Source of the DNA: Candidatus Stackebrandtia faecavium
GTDB taxonomy: Bacteria; Actinomycetota; Actinomycetes; Mycobacteriales; Micromonosporaceae
Assembly (NCBI GenBank): GCA_019112895.1
Contig: DXIM01000174.1
Location: 1 to 37,329 of the forward strand
DNA: 37,329 nucleotides
Direction of reading: 5' to 3'
The position numbers were made by a program, and so were the translations under genes. The notes beneath the pieces are model-generated. The model ran no database searches. It was given only the letters and a program-made list of their open reading frames with translations, and was not told where the DNA came from. Shown here in pieces: positions 16,486 to 24,145 of the stretch. Position 1 is the first letter of the stretch. The number at the start of each line of letters is the position of its first letter.

Positions 16486-16967
16486 AGCTGACGGTGATTG
16501 TGGCGTCGAACCGCGCCGCCGCGGGTGTGTATGCAGACGAGGCGGGGCCGATACTGAGCTCGGGCTTTGTGCAAGCGGGTTTCGAAGTGGATGGTCCGCA
16601 TGTCGTTGGCGACGGCGAGCCGGTCGGGCGGGCGCTGCAGGCGGCGGTCGACGACGGCAGCGACGTCGTGGTCACCTCCGGCGGCACGGGCTTGACCAGC
16701 ACGGACCGTACACCCGAAATGACGCGGGCCATCATCGATCGGGAGGTCGCGGGGGTCGCCGAAGCGATCCGAATTCATGGACTTGGCTTGTATGGACAGT
16801 CGAGCGGAACACCTATGGCGATGCTGTCGCGAGGCATCGCCGGCGTCGCGGGAACCACATTCATCGTGAACCTGGCCGGCTCAAAAGGGGCGGCACGCGA
16901 CGGTCTAGCGGTACTACTGCCAGTATTGCCGCACATCGTTGACCAAATACACGACGGGGACCACTAG
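16482..16967 (+). CDS. mog: Molybdopterin adenylyltransferase-type protein (MogA/MoaB)
   Basis: A 161-residue protein of the MogA/MoaB family that adenylates molybdopterin before metal insertion. The substrate-binding signature SDVVVTSGGTGLTSTDRTPE is clear and SGTPMAMLSRGIAG follows. The open frame extends far upstream inside moaC, but the ATG at 16482 overlaps the moaC stop by 4 bases and begins the family's usual KLTVIVASNR strand. MogA and MoaB cannot be told apart from sequence alone here, so the symbol is provisional. Confidence 0.88.
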   Translation: MKLTVIVASNRAAAGVYADEAGPILSSGFVQAGFEVDGPHVVGDGEPVGRALQAAVDDGSDVVVTSGGTGLTSTDRTPEMTRAIIDREVAGVAEAIRIHGLGLYGQSSGTPMAMLSRGIAGVAGTTFIVNLAGSKGAARDGLAVLLPVLPHIVDQIHDGDH

Positions 16968-16977
16968 AGGAGATGAG

Positions 16978-18171
16978 ATGACAGCACTCGACTGGGATAT
17001 CGCGCGCGATAATACATACGCGGCGGCCGCTAACGCAGCCCTGTACCCGTTGCACTGCAAGATCAGCGAGGCGGACGGCACCACTTTGGCCGCACCATTG
17101 ACGGCGTTGACGCCGATGCCACCGTTTACGACGTCCAGTGTTGACGGTTACGCGGTTCGCGGTAGCGGACCGTGGACCCTCAGCGGCCGGGTGCTTGCGG
17201 GAGAGATCGCCCCATCGATCGCCGACGGATGCGCCGTGGAGGTCGCGACCGGTGCGATGGTTCCGGCGGAACTCGACAACATCATCCGCACCGAGAACGC
17301 GACGATCGAAGGGGACAAAGTCCACGGCCAGACACGCACCAAAAAGGAATGGCGCGAGGTGGGCGAAGAATTTGCCTCCGGGGACCTGTTGGTCTCCCAA
17401 GGGGTCCCGATTACGCCCGCGGTCATCGGCGTTGCTGCTGCCTGTGGTTACGACACGATCGAGGTGCGCCCGAAACCTCGGGCGGCGGTCCTGGTCTTCG
17501 GTGACGAGCTGGCGTCGAGCGGGGTCCCCGAAAACGGCCAGATCCGGGACTCACTGGGGCCGCTGTTGCCGTCACTGCTTCGCGGCGTCGGCGCGACGAT
17601 CGCCCCGGGTTTCAGCCCGCGGGGGCCGATCGAAGACACCCTGGAGGCGCACGTTTCTGGCCTGCGCGCCGCCCTCGACGACGCCGACATCGTGTGCACC
17701 ACCGGGGGCACCATGCACGGTCCGGTCGACTATCTGCACGAGGCACTCAAGGAGCTCGGTGCGGAATACGTGGTCAACACGGTCACGGTCCGTCCGGCTT
17801 TCCCGATGCTGCTGGCGTCGCTGCCCGGTGGCCGTTTCGTTGTCGGTTTGCCGGGCAACCCCCAGTCGGCGGTGGTGGCCGTGATGACGCTCGTGCTTCC
17901 CTTGCTGGCTGGCTTGAGTGGTCGGGCGTTGGGCACCATGCCGCGTGTGCGCTTGGCCGCCGACATCCCCGGCCGCGGTAGCGACACCCATCTCGCGTTG
18001 GTCAGCGTCGACGTCGACGGGAACGCGCACCCGGTTTCGCACGTGGGTTCGTCCATGTTGCGCGGCCTGGCGGCGTCCGACGGGTTCGCGGTCATCGAAG
18101 CCAATACGGACGGTTCCGCGGGCGACATGGTCCGCTACCTCCCGCTTCCTGTTCCTGGCGGTGCCGGTTGA
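16978..18171 (+). CDS. moeA: Molybdopterin molybdenumtransferase MoeA
   Basis: A 397-residue MoeA, which inserts molybdate into adenylated molybdopterin. N-terminal MPPFTTSSVDGYAVRG is diagnostic. The central MogA-like domain has VLVFGDELASSGVPENGQIR and TTGGTMHGPVDYLHEAL, and the later FVVGLPGNPQSAVVAV is also typical. ATG at 16978 with AGAGGAGATGAG directly upstream; the earlier in-frame start at 16939 would overlap mog by 29 bases and lacks a site. Its TGA overlaps the TTG start of moaE. Confidence 0.94.
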   Translation: MTALDWDIARDNTYAAAANAALYPLHCKISEADGTTLAAPLTALTPMPPFTTSSVDGYAVRGSGPWTLSGRVLAGEIAPSIADGCAVEVATGAMVPAELDNIIRTENATIEGDKVHGQTRTKKEWREVGEEFASGDLLVSQGVPITPAVIGVAAACGYDTIEVRPKPRAAVLVFGDELASSGVPENGQIRDSLGPLLPSLLRGVGATIAPGFSPRGPIEDTLEAHVSGLRAALDDADIVCTTGGTMHGPVDYLHEALKELGAEYVVNTVTVRPAFPMLLASLPGGRFVVGLPGNPQSAVVAVMTLVLPLLAGLSGRALGTMPRVRLAADIPGRGSDTHLALVSVDVDGNAHPVSHVGSSMLRGLAASDGFAVIEANTDGSAGDMVRYLPLPVPGGAG

Positions 18172-18581
18172 TCCACAGTGTTGTGACGGCGAAACCGATC
18201 GACACCGCGTCGCATGAGGCCCTCGTCTCGGGGGCCGGAAGCGGCGCCGTCGTCGGTTTCGCCGGCGTCGTGCGGGACCATGATCGTGGACGACGCGTCA
18301 CCACGCTCGTCTACGAGGCACATCCGGACGCCGAGAAGGTGCTGAACCGGGTCGCCGCCGATATCGCCGCGCTGCCACAAGTCGCTTCGGTCGCGGTCAG
18401 TCACAGGATCGGCGAACTGCAGATCGGTGACGTCGCCCTGGCCGCCGCCGTCGCCGCGCCTCACCGCGCCGAAGCCTTCCACGCCTGCAGCCACCTCATA
18501 GACGAGGTGAAACGTCGGCTGCCGATGTGGAAACACCAGTTCTTCGCCGACGGCAGCGACGAATGGGTCAACTGTCCCTGA
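18168..18581 (+). CDS. moaE: Molybdopterin synthase catalytic subunit MoaE
   Basis: A 137-residue MoaE, the large subunit that uses MoaD thiocarboxylate to convert cPMP to molybdopterin. Signatures are GAVVGFAGVVRDHDRGRRV, LVYEAHPDAE, VAVSHRIGELQIGD and the C-terminal EVKRRLPMWKHQFFADG with its Lys residues. The TTG at 18168 overlaps the moeA stop (TTGA); the GTG at 18183 is an alternative. No moaD or moaA is present in the window, so these must lie elsewhere. Confidence 0.94.
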   Translation: MIHSVVTAKPIDTASHEALVSGAGSGAVVGFAGVVRDHDRGRRVTTLVYEAHPDAEKVLNRVAADIAALPQVASVAVSHRIGELQIGDVALAAAVAAPHRAEAFHACSHLIDEVKRRLPMWKHQFFADGSDEWVNCP

Positions 18582-18585
18582 CGAC

Positions 18586-19971
18586 CTAGATCTCGCCGAG
18601 CGCCAACGATTGCCCTTTCACCAATGGGAACGCCTTCTGCAGGCGGTTGCTATCCGGCTGCCACACCATGACCATCGTCGGTTCGGTCGATTTGTGGTTG
18701 ACCGTGAAAAAAACCTTGCCGTCGGCGAAACCCAGTAGTCGGCTATCGCCTCCGTACTTATCGGTGAGGACAATCATGTTCTCGAGCGACGCGTCCGAAT
18801 CGACGACCGCGATGCAGGCCTGCGGCGAACCGTAGGACGCGGGAACTTCGAGTGTGTCGGCGACGACGCAGCCTCGCGCGAACTGGCTGCGGTCGTTCAG
18901 CGGCACCGAACGCCACTGTTTGACGGGAAGTTGACCGGAGGTGTTCGCGGTTTCTTCGTCGCCTTCCCACGTGCGCAGCACCAGCGGGCTGGTCTCGGTC
19001 GTGACGAACTCCGCGACCGCTCCGTCCTGTCCCGCCACCTGAGTGGTGTCGGGGCCGTACCATTTCGCCGACTTGACCGACCCGCTGCCGATGCCGACCG
19101 TGTAGCTCCCAGTCGACGTCGTCACCTGGAGGTTTTCTCCGATCCAGGCGAGGTCGAAGATGATGCCGATGTCTTCCTGCAGTTCGACGGTCTCCAACCC
19201 GCCATCGGCGGACAGAATAGCCAGATCATCGTTGGGGGTGAGCGCCGCGCGCGTGCCGTCGGGCGATATAGAACGCGGATGCACAAGTGTCGCGGTGTCT
19301 TCCGCCGCCCCGGTATCGAAGCGTCGTTGACGGCCGTCCTTGCCGATCACGACAGGGCTTTGCGAACTGCCGTAGACGATCGCGGCCATCGCCACGACCG
19401 GATCCTCCTGCAGGCTCGGCGTACCGACCGTGGGTTTAGCCGCTTCGCTGAACGCCTCTGCGTATTGCGGCGACTTCTTGGTCACGTCCGGCGGCGGCAG
19501 GACCGCGACCATGTCCGTGACCGGGGTCGCCGTTTCGGCGTGGTGCGTGCGTTCGGCCGGTCCGTCGTTGTCGAGCGCCACTGACAGGCCGTACGCCACC
19601 AGCAGAACGACGACGACCGAGACCATCAGTATGCGCCCGCCGGTGCGGCGTTTGCGGGCACGCACACCCGCCGCCCAGGCCGCCGCCGCCAACTGGTTCG
19701 GGTTCTGTTCCGCGATGTCAGGCGCTTCGTGATTGCCCGAATCTTCGCGCCAGAAACCGCGCGAATGCGTATCGAGCTGCTTGGACAGGAACTCTTCCGG
19801 ATCGGAGCGCGAGGCGAAGCGCCAATTCTTCGCCAATTCGGTCAGCACCCGGAGCATGAGCACATGCGTCAAGGAGTCGGGGCCGACCAGCCTGGCGGCG
19901 TCTTGACGCAATGTCGAATGGTGTGAAGCGACAAAATTCGCGAACTCATCGAATTCGGGATCGCTGGCCAT
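18586..19971 (-). CDS. Membrane protein with sigma-region-2-like head and predicted propeller
   Basis: A 461-residue protein. The first 75 residues (FDEFANFVASHHSTLRQDAARL, then HVLMLRVLTELAKNWRF) resemble region 2 of extracytoplasmic-function sigma factors, but no region 4 follows. A basic stretch and one membrane segment (about 112-132) lead to a roughly 320-residue outer domain. It has short repeated beta patterns such as VVIGKDGRQRRFDTG and LAILSADGGLETVEL, suggesting a beta-propeller. ATG at 19971 with AGGAA five bases upstream. Convergent with moaE (4 bases apart). Its start lies inside the overlong mshD frame. Function unknown; a sensing or surface role is a guess. Confidence 0.7.
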   Translation of the reverse strand: MASDPEFDEFANFVASHHSTLRQDAARLVGPDSLTHVLMLRVLTELAKNWRFASRSDPEEFLSKQLDTHSRGFWREDSGNHEAPDIAEQNPNQLAAAAWAAGVRARKRRTGGRILMVSVVVVLLVAYGLSVALDNDGPAERTHHAETATPVTDMVAVLPPPDVTKKSPQYAEAFSEAAKPTVGTPSLQEDPVVAMAAIVYGSSQSPVVIGKDGRQRRFDTGAAEDTATLVHPRSISPDGTRAALTPNDDLAILSADGGLETVELQEDIGIIFDLAWIGENLQVTTSTGSYTVGIGSGSVKSAKWYGPDTTQVAGQDGAVAEFVTTETSPLVLRTWEGDEETANTSGQLPVKQWRSVPLNDRSQFARGCVVADTLEVPASYGSPQACIAVVDSDASLENMIVLTDKYGGDSRLLGFADGKVFFTVNHKSTEPTMVMVWQPDSNRLQKAFPLVKGQSLALGEI

Positions 19972-20960
19972 GGCTTCCTATTCACCTTGATGGTTGTCGC
20001 TTCCATCCTGGCGTAGTGACATGACACACGCGATCCATAGTCGTCACATTCGCGTAACAGTGCCTTGCGGTAGTTGACGTCCGCGGTCCAGCGCATGAAG
20101 CCCGATCGTTCGTACAGCGATACCGCGGTCGTGTTCGATTCGTCGACGTACAGCATCACCGTGTCCAGGTCGCGGCCACGAAGATATGCGAGCCCGGTCG
20201 CTGTAAGGGCTTTGCCGAGCTTCATCCCTTGGGCGCGTGGATGCACGCCCAGGATGTACACCTCGCCGACGTGGGTGTTCTCGTCACGGTGCACCTTGGT
20301 CCAGTGGAAGCCGAGCAGCGTTCCGTCGCCGTCTTCGGCGAGGATCAGTCCGGCGGGGTCGAACCACTCTTCGCGCTCGCGCATCGCGACGTCGCGCAGT
20401 GTCCAACCCGACTGGTCCGGGTGGTCGGCGAACGCGGCGTTGTTGACCTCGAGGAGAGCCTGTTCGTCGCGGCCCGGGCTGAACGTGCGGATAGTGACGC
20501 CGTCCGGTGCCGGGGTCGCGGCCCGGTCCGCATCGGTGAGGGTGCGACGCATCTGCCACAGCACTCGGTGCCGGTCGAAGTCGCGATGGGTGCCCAGCGC
20601 CACGGCTGTCGGGTGGTCGCCGTGGGCCCAGACTTGCAGTCGGGTCTTGCCGGCTTCGCGCGCGATTTCTTCTGCCCGTGAGATCATCGCGGCGCCGTGT
20701 CCGCGGTGTCGGTGAAGGGGATGCACGAGCATTTCCATGTCGGCGGCTTCGGCGTCGGAAAGCGCGAGGCTGGCGCAGCCGATGAGGTCGCCGGAACCAC
20801 TGCGGATGAGGATGTGGCGTGAATCACCACGGTCCCCGTGTCGCAAGTTCAAAATTGTAGCTTCGCCGAATGCGGCCAAACCGTCCGCGGCCGTGCCGAT
20901 TTCTACCAGTTTCAGCACGTCGGAGACGGTTTGGGTATCAAGGCGTTCGAAGGTTTCCAC
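19869..20960 (-). CDS. mshD: Mycothiol synthase with run-on C terminus
   Basis: A 363-residue frame whose first ~298 residues are a double GNAT acetyltransferase of the MshD family. It acetylates the Cys amine of the mycothiol precursor, the last step in making the main actinobacterial thiol. The active second GNAT domain has GEVYILGVHPRAQGMKLGKA, VMLYVDESNTTAVSLYERSG and FMRWTADVNYR, after which family members normally stop. Here about 63 more residues continue, 103 bases into the next gene in another frame. An out-of-frame TGA lies at 20044-20046. GTG at 20960 is supported by a leaderless -10 box. Enzyme call confident; the tail is probably not functional. Confidence 0.9.
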   Translation of the reverse strand: METFERLDTQTVSDVLKLVEIGTAADGLAAFGEATILNLRHGDRGDSRHILIRSGSGDLIGCASLALSDAEAADMEMLVHPLHRHRGHGAAMISRAEEIAREAGKTRLQVWAHGDHPTAVALGTHRDFDRHRVLWQMRRTLTDADRAATPAPDGVTIRTFSPGRDEQALLEVNNAAFADHPDQSGWTLRDVAMREREEWFDPAGLILAEDGDGTLLGFHWTKVHRDENTHVGEVYILGVHPRAQGMKLGKALTATGLAYLRGRDLDTVMLYVDESNTTAVSLYERSGFMRWTADVNYRKALLRECDDYGSRVSCHYARMEATTIKVNRKPWPAIPNSMSSRILSLHTIRHCVKTPPGWSAPTP

Positions 20961-20966
20961 AAAAAC

Positions 20967-20972
20967 AGGGTA
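20967..20972 (-). promoter_or_regulatory. Leaderless -10 box of mshD
   Basis: TACCCT on the minus strand ends 6 bases before the GTG at 20960. Confidence 0.5.
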
Positions 20973-21043
20973 CTTTCGAAGAAAGTTAAATTTTCATGCG
21001 TTTCGGCTGCAACCTTCATGGCTCCACGGGCGTGATTATCGAT

Positions 21044-21081
21044 GTAACACCAAGTAAGCCCTGACGCATGCAAGGTGTTAC
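21044..21081. repeat. Inverted repeat upstream of mshD
   Basis: GTAACACC (21044-21051) and GGTGTTAC (21074-21081) are perfect 8-base arms separated by 22 bases. The left arm also starts a GTAA direct repeat 10 bases apart. It may be an operator for mshD or part of the 3' end of the DUF3151 transcript. Confidence 0.45.
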
Positions 21082-21084
21082 GCA

Positions 21085-21115
21085 GGACCGAGCGCCGTGC
21101 CGGGGCGCTCGGTCC
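21085..21115 (-). terminator. Hairpin after the DUF3151 gene
   Basis: GGACCGAGCGCC and GGCGCTCGGTCC form a perfect 12-bp stem with a 7-base loop, 11 bases beyond the DUF3151 stop. The T run (21120-21125) lies on the plus-strand side, so this is not a classical terminator for the minus-strand gene. Confidence 0.6.
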
Positions 21116-21126
21116 ATCATTTTTTG

Positions 21127-21540
21127 TCAGCTGCTCATCGCGTCGGCGGCGGCAGGGTCGCAGTCCCGTAGGAATTGCGCGCAGCGCGCGGCCTCATCGG
21201 ATTCCCCAATCGCATCGGCGGCAAGACCGAGTTGATGCAGCGCCTTCAAGAAGCCGCGGTTCGGCTTATGTGACCACGGCACCGGTCCGTGCCCGCGCCA
21301 CCCGTTGCCGCGGAGCTGATCCAAGCCACGGTGGTAGCCCGTCCGGGCGTAAGCGTAAGCCGCGATGTCGTCGCCGGAATCGGCCGCGGCCTTGGCCAGT
21401 TTCGCCCAAGCACGGCAGAAGGTCGGGTACTGACGTGCAGCCGCTTCGGCACCGTTGGCGTCGAGATAGCTCATTTGTTCTTCGTCGTCGGGAAGCTCAA
21501 CCGGCGGCGGTTCCGGTAGTAGGTTTTCGCGCGTAGACAT
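21127..21540 (-). CDS. DUF3151 family protein
   Basis: A 137-residue protein of the actinobacterial DUF3151 family. Highly conserved AAYAYARTGYHRGLDQLRGN is followed by GWRGHGPVPWSHKPNRGFLKAL and the end RCAQFLRDCDPAAADA. It is all-helical and probably cytoplasmic; its biochemical role is unknown. In mycobacteria the homologue lies near fba, whereas here fba is 11 kb away. ATG at 21540 with GGAAGGA upstream; the longer open frame to 21690 runs through non-coding leader. Confidence 0.9.
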   Translation of the reverse strand: MSTRENLLPEPPPVELPDDEEQMSYLDANGAEAAARQYPTFCRAWAKLAKAAADSGDDIAAYAYARTGYHRGLDQLRGNGWRGHGPVPWSHKPNRGFLKALHQLGLAADAIGESDEAARCAQFLRDCDPAAADAMSS

Positions 21541-21564
21541 GGGCGGGTCCTTCCTTAACTGTTT

Positions 21565-21585
21565 CAACGACGTACCAGGTCGTTG
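21565..21585. repeat. Inverted repeat in the DUF3151 leader
   Basis: CAACGAC and GTCGTTG form perfect 7-base arms around GTACCAG, 25 bases upstream of the DUF3151 start. The rest of the 340-base gap (21541-21880) shows no gene. Confidence 0.4.
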
Positions 21586-21760
21586 GCGAGCTGGGTTACG
21601 CCTCGCACTGTTGATCGTTGCTGGTTCAAGGTTGACGCAGTGGCGGTCCTCTTCGAAGACGGCTTGCTGTCGACAGTGTGACAGGCACACGGCGATGTCG
21701 CTTAGCCGACACTGTTTCGCGCTGATGCTTGAGTTTCCAACAGTGACGGAGTTATCCAGG

Positions 21761-21790
21761 GTGACCGGAACGGCGAGAGTCGAGTAATGT
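21761..21790 (+). promoter_or_regulatory. Candidate promoter of the 171-residue protein gene
   Basis: GTGACC (21761-21766) and TAATGT (21785-21790) with an 18-base spacer. The leader would be about 85 bases. Confidence 0.4.
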
Positions 21791-21880
21791 CAATTGAATG
21801 TGACTTAACGGCATCACAGTGGATGGCGATGACGGTACACCGGGCTGCGCCCGAGGCTCGAAAATCGAGGTGATGAGGCC

Positions 21881-22396
21881 ATGTCGGGTCAGGATCAGCA
21901 ACACATTGATGTGTTGCGGGACGCGATCGCCGCGTTGGAAACGTTTCAGCCGGATTCCGAAGAACGTGCGCTGCGTCTGCAGGATCTCGACACGGAGCTC
22001 GTCGAAAGTCATATCCGTGCGATCACGGATGCGTTGTTCCTCGCCGAACCAGCGATGGCGATGCGGGTGTTGAATGTCTTGCCCGCATCCTTCTTCAAGG
22101 TGCACGCCGACAACTACATATCCTATTTGAACAGCATCGGGGACCCCGGCTACGCCGCCGGCGTATTCGTGACCTTCAAGGCGCGTAGCGTCCACCGCAC
22201 GAACCTTATCGAATGGAATCTCGATAAAGCACTGTGGAAATGGATGCGTCAGACCGACACCGTCAACCTGGAGGAAGTCGTCGTCGAGCTCGGCCCCGAC
22301 TGGGGATCCTTGTGGGCCGACCAGGTCGCGGTCGTCTATGGTGCCGGCCGGCTGAGTAAACGCCTCACCAAACTGGCGGAGAGCCTGCGGGCCTAG
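21881..22396 (+). CDS. Helical protein of unknown family
   Basis: A 171-residue soluble, mostly helical and mildly acidic protein; no signal peptide, membrane segment or known motif is seen. Notable stretches are VLRDAIAALETFQPDSEERA near the start and LIEWNLDKALWKWMRQTDTV in the middle, followed by a Trp/Val-rich C-terminal part. ATG at 21881 with GAGGTGATGAGG directly upstream. It stands alone between divergent DUF3151 and convergent DUF885 genes. I do not recognise it. Confidence 0.75.
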   Translation: MSGQDQQHIDVLRDAIAALETFQPDSEERALRLQDLDTELVESHIRAITDALFLAEPAMAMRVLNVLPASFFKVHADNYISYLNSIGDPGYAAGVFVTFKARSVHRTNLIEWNLDKALWKWMRQTDTVNLEEVVVELGPDWGSLWADQVAVVYGAGRLSKRLTKLAESLRA

Positions 22397-22405
22397 ACGA
22401 AATGT

Positions 22406-22435
22406 GCGGGCCGACCGTCGGTGTGGCGGGCCCGC
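22406..22435. terminator. Hairpin between convergent genes
   Basis: GCGGGCC (22406-22412) pairs with GGCCCGC (22429-22435). It lies between the plus-strand unknown gene and the minus-strand DUF885 gene and could serve both. Confidence 0.55.
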
Positions 22436-22449
22436 TTCGCATCGTCGAT

Positions 22450-24132
22450 TTACAAGCGTTTCAGTGCTTTGGCGAACGGGTCGAGGCCGGACGGGCCGAG
22501 ATTCAGCGCGTCGGTGTGGAACCTCTTGAGGTTGAACTGCTCGCCCTTGCGACGCTTATAGTCTTCGCGCGCTTGCAGCCACAGCCGCTCACCGACCTTA
22601 TAGGATGGTGCCTGACCGGGCCAGCCGAGATAACGATTCAGCTCGTACCTTCGCTGCGCCTCGTCGAGCATGCAGTGCTGGGAGAGGAATTCCCACGCCA
22701 GCTCGGAAGTCCAGACGGTGCCCGGGTGGAAACCGAACGGGTTATCGCTGGGGATGCGCAGCTGCAAATGGACGCCGATGTCGATGATGACCCGTGCCGC
22801 ACGGAAACCCTGCGCGTCGAGCATGCCCAGGCGTTCGCCCGGGTCGGACAGGTACCCCAACTCGTCCATGAGACGTTCCGCGTACAACGCCCACCCTTCG
22901 CCGTGCCCGGAACACCACAGCAGCTGCCGCTGGAACCGGTTGAGCAGCGTCGAACGGTACGCAGACTGCCCTACCTCGAGGTGGTGCCCCGGAACGCCTT
23001 CGTGGTAGACGGTCGTTGTCTCGCGCCACTTCGAGAAGACCTTCTGGCCCTCCGGAACCGACCACCACATGCGGCCAGGTCGCGAGAAGTCTTCGCTCGG
23101 TCCGGTGTAATAGATCGGACCGTCGGCGGTCGGCGCGATCATGCATTCGATCTTGCGCACCGGTTCGGGAATGTCGAAATGCTTATCGGCCAGCTCCGCG
23201 ACGGTGGAGTTGGCCAGCTGCTGCATCCACTCCTGGAACTCCTCTTTGGAGGAAAGGTTGCGTTGCGGGTCGGCATCGAGAACCGCGACCGCTTCGGCGA
23301 CGGTCGCGTTCGCCTTGATCTCGTGGGCCACCGCCTTCATCTCCGACTCGATGCGGTGCAATTCGCCCCACGCCCACGCATAGGTCTCCTCGAGATCCAC
23401 CTCGGTGCCGAGGAAGAACCGCGAAGCCCGGGCATAACGTTCCCGGCCGACTGCATCAAGCTCGGGGGCCTTCGGTGCGAGCTCTTCGCGCAGGAAAGTC
23501 GCGAACTCGGCGGTGGCCGCACGGGCGTCGAAGACACCGGCCTCGAGCTCGTCGGCAAGCGGCCCCTCGACGGCTTTGCCGTCGATCGTGACGCGCGACT
23601 TCAGGTTCGCCCAAAAATCGTTGCCGTCCTTGCCGTTCCACTGGTCGCATTGCGAGGCGACCTGCGTTACCTGCCGCAGCGCCGCCACACGTCCGGCGGC
23701 GGCCTCGTTGCGCAGGGTGTCGGTGTACTGCCGAAGCGCCGTCGGGACGGCCGACAGGCGGGCCGCGATGTTGGCCGCGTTCTGTTCGCCCTCGGTGCTC
23801 ATCATGTCGAAGGTGTTGCGGACACTGTGCAGCTCGCTGATCAAGACATTGAGGTCGAGGTATGTGTCGTTGGCTTCGTACCGTTCCAGCTCGGCCGAGA
23901 GGCGTTCCACCATGCCGTCTTTGGCGACCTGCTCCCGTTCATCGGAGGCTTCCTCGGCGTTGAGATGGGCCAGGGTCCGGCGCATCAGGCTCGCGCGCGC
24001 CTCGAAACCGGCTGGGGAAACGTCGTCGAGTTCGTGATCGTGCCCGAAAACCCCCATCGACGTGGCAAGCCTCGGCGACAGCGCGATCAAATCCTCGACG
24101 TACTGGTCTGCAATATTGTCAATGCGTCTCAT
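22450..24132 (-). CDS. DUF885 family protein, putative metallopeptidase
   Basis: A 560-residue DUF885 protein. The family motif HEGVPGHHLE (His377, Glu378, His382, His383) resembles a zinc-metallopeptidase site and is followed by CSGHGEGWALYAERLMDELG, which supplies a further Glu. FHPGTVWTSELAW and RYLGWPGQAPSYKVGE are also typical. No signal peptide is seen, so it is probably cytoplasmic. Peptidase activity is inferred for the family. ATG at 24132, 10 bases after the tyrA stop. A TAAAGT -10 box that includes the tyrA stop codon ends 7 bases before this ATG, so it may also be made from its own leaderless transcript. Confidence 0.9.
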   Translation of the reverse strand: MRRIDNIADQYVEDLIALSPRLATSMGVFGHDHELDDVSPAGFEARASLMRRTLAHLNAEEASDEREQVAKDGMVERLSAELERYEANDTYLDLNVLISELHSVRNTFDMMSTEGEQNAANIAARLSAVPTALRQYTDTLRNEAAAGRVAALRQVTQVASQCDQWNGKDGNDFWANLKSRVTIDGKAVEGPLADELEAGVFDARAATAEFATFLREELAPKAPELDAVGRERYARASRFFLGTEVDLEETYAWAWGELHRIESEMKAVAHEIKANATVAEAVAVLDADPQRNLSSKEEFQEWMQQLANSTVAELADKHFDIPEPVRKIECMIAPTADGPIYYTGPSEDFSRPGRMWWSVPEGQKVFSKWRETTTVYHEGVPGHHLEVGQSAYRSTLLNRFQRQLLWCSGHGEGWALYAERLMDELGYLSDPGERLGMLDAQGFRAARVIIDIGVHLQLRIPSDNPFGFHPGTVWTSELAWEFLSQHCMLDEAQRRYELNRYLGWPGQAPSYKVGERLWLQAREDYKRRKGEQFNLKRFHTDALNLGPSGLDPFAKALKRL

Positions 24133-24139
24133 GAGCGGG

Positions 24140-24145
24140 ACTTTA
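24140..24145 (-). promoter_or_regulatory. Leaderless -10 box of the DUF885 gene inside the tyrA stop
   Basis: TAAAGT on the minus strand begins with the TAA stop codon of tyrA and ends 7 bases before the ATG at 24132. Confidence 0.45.

Noticed and set aside
16116-16967. 283-residue version of the mog gene
   Set aside because: The first 122 residues are moaC read in another frame; the ATG at 16482 overlaps the moaC stop and starts the family homology.
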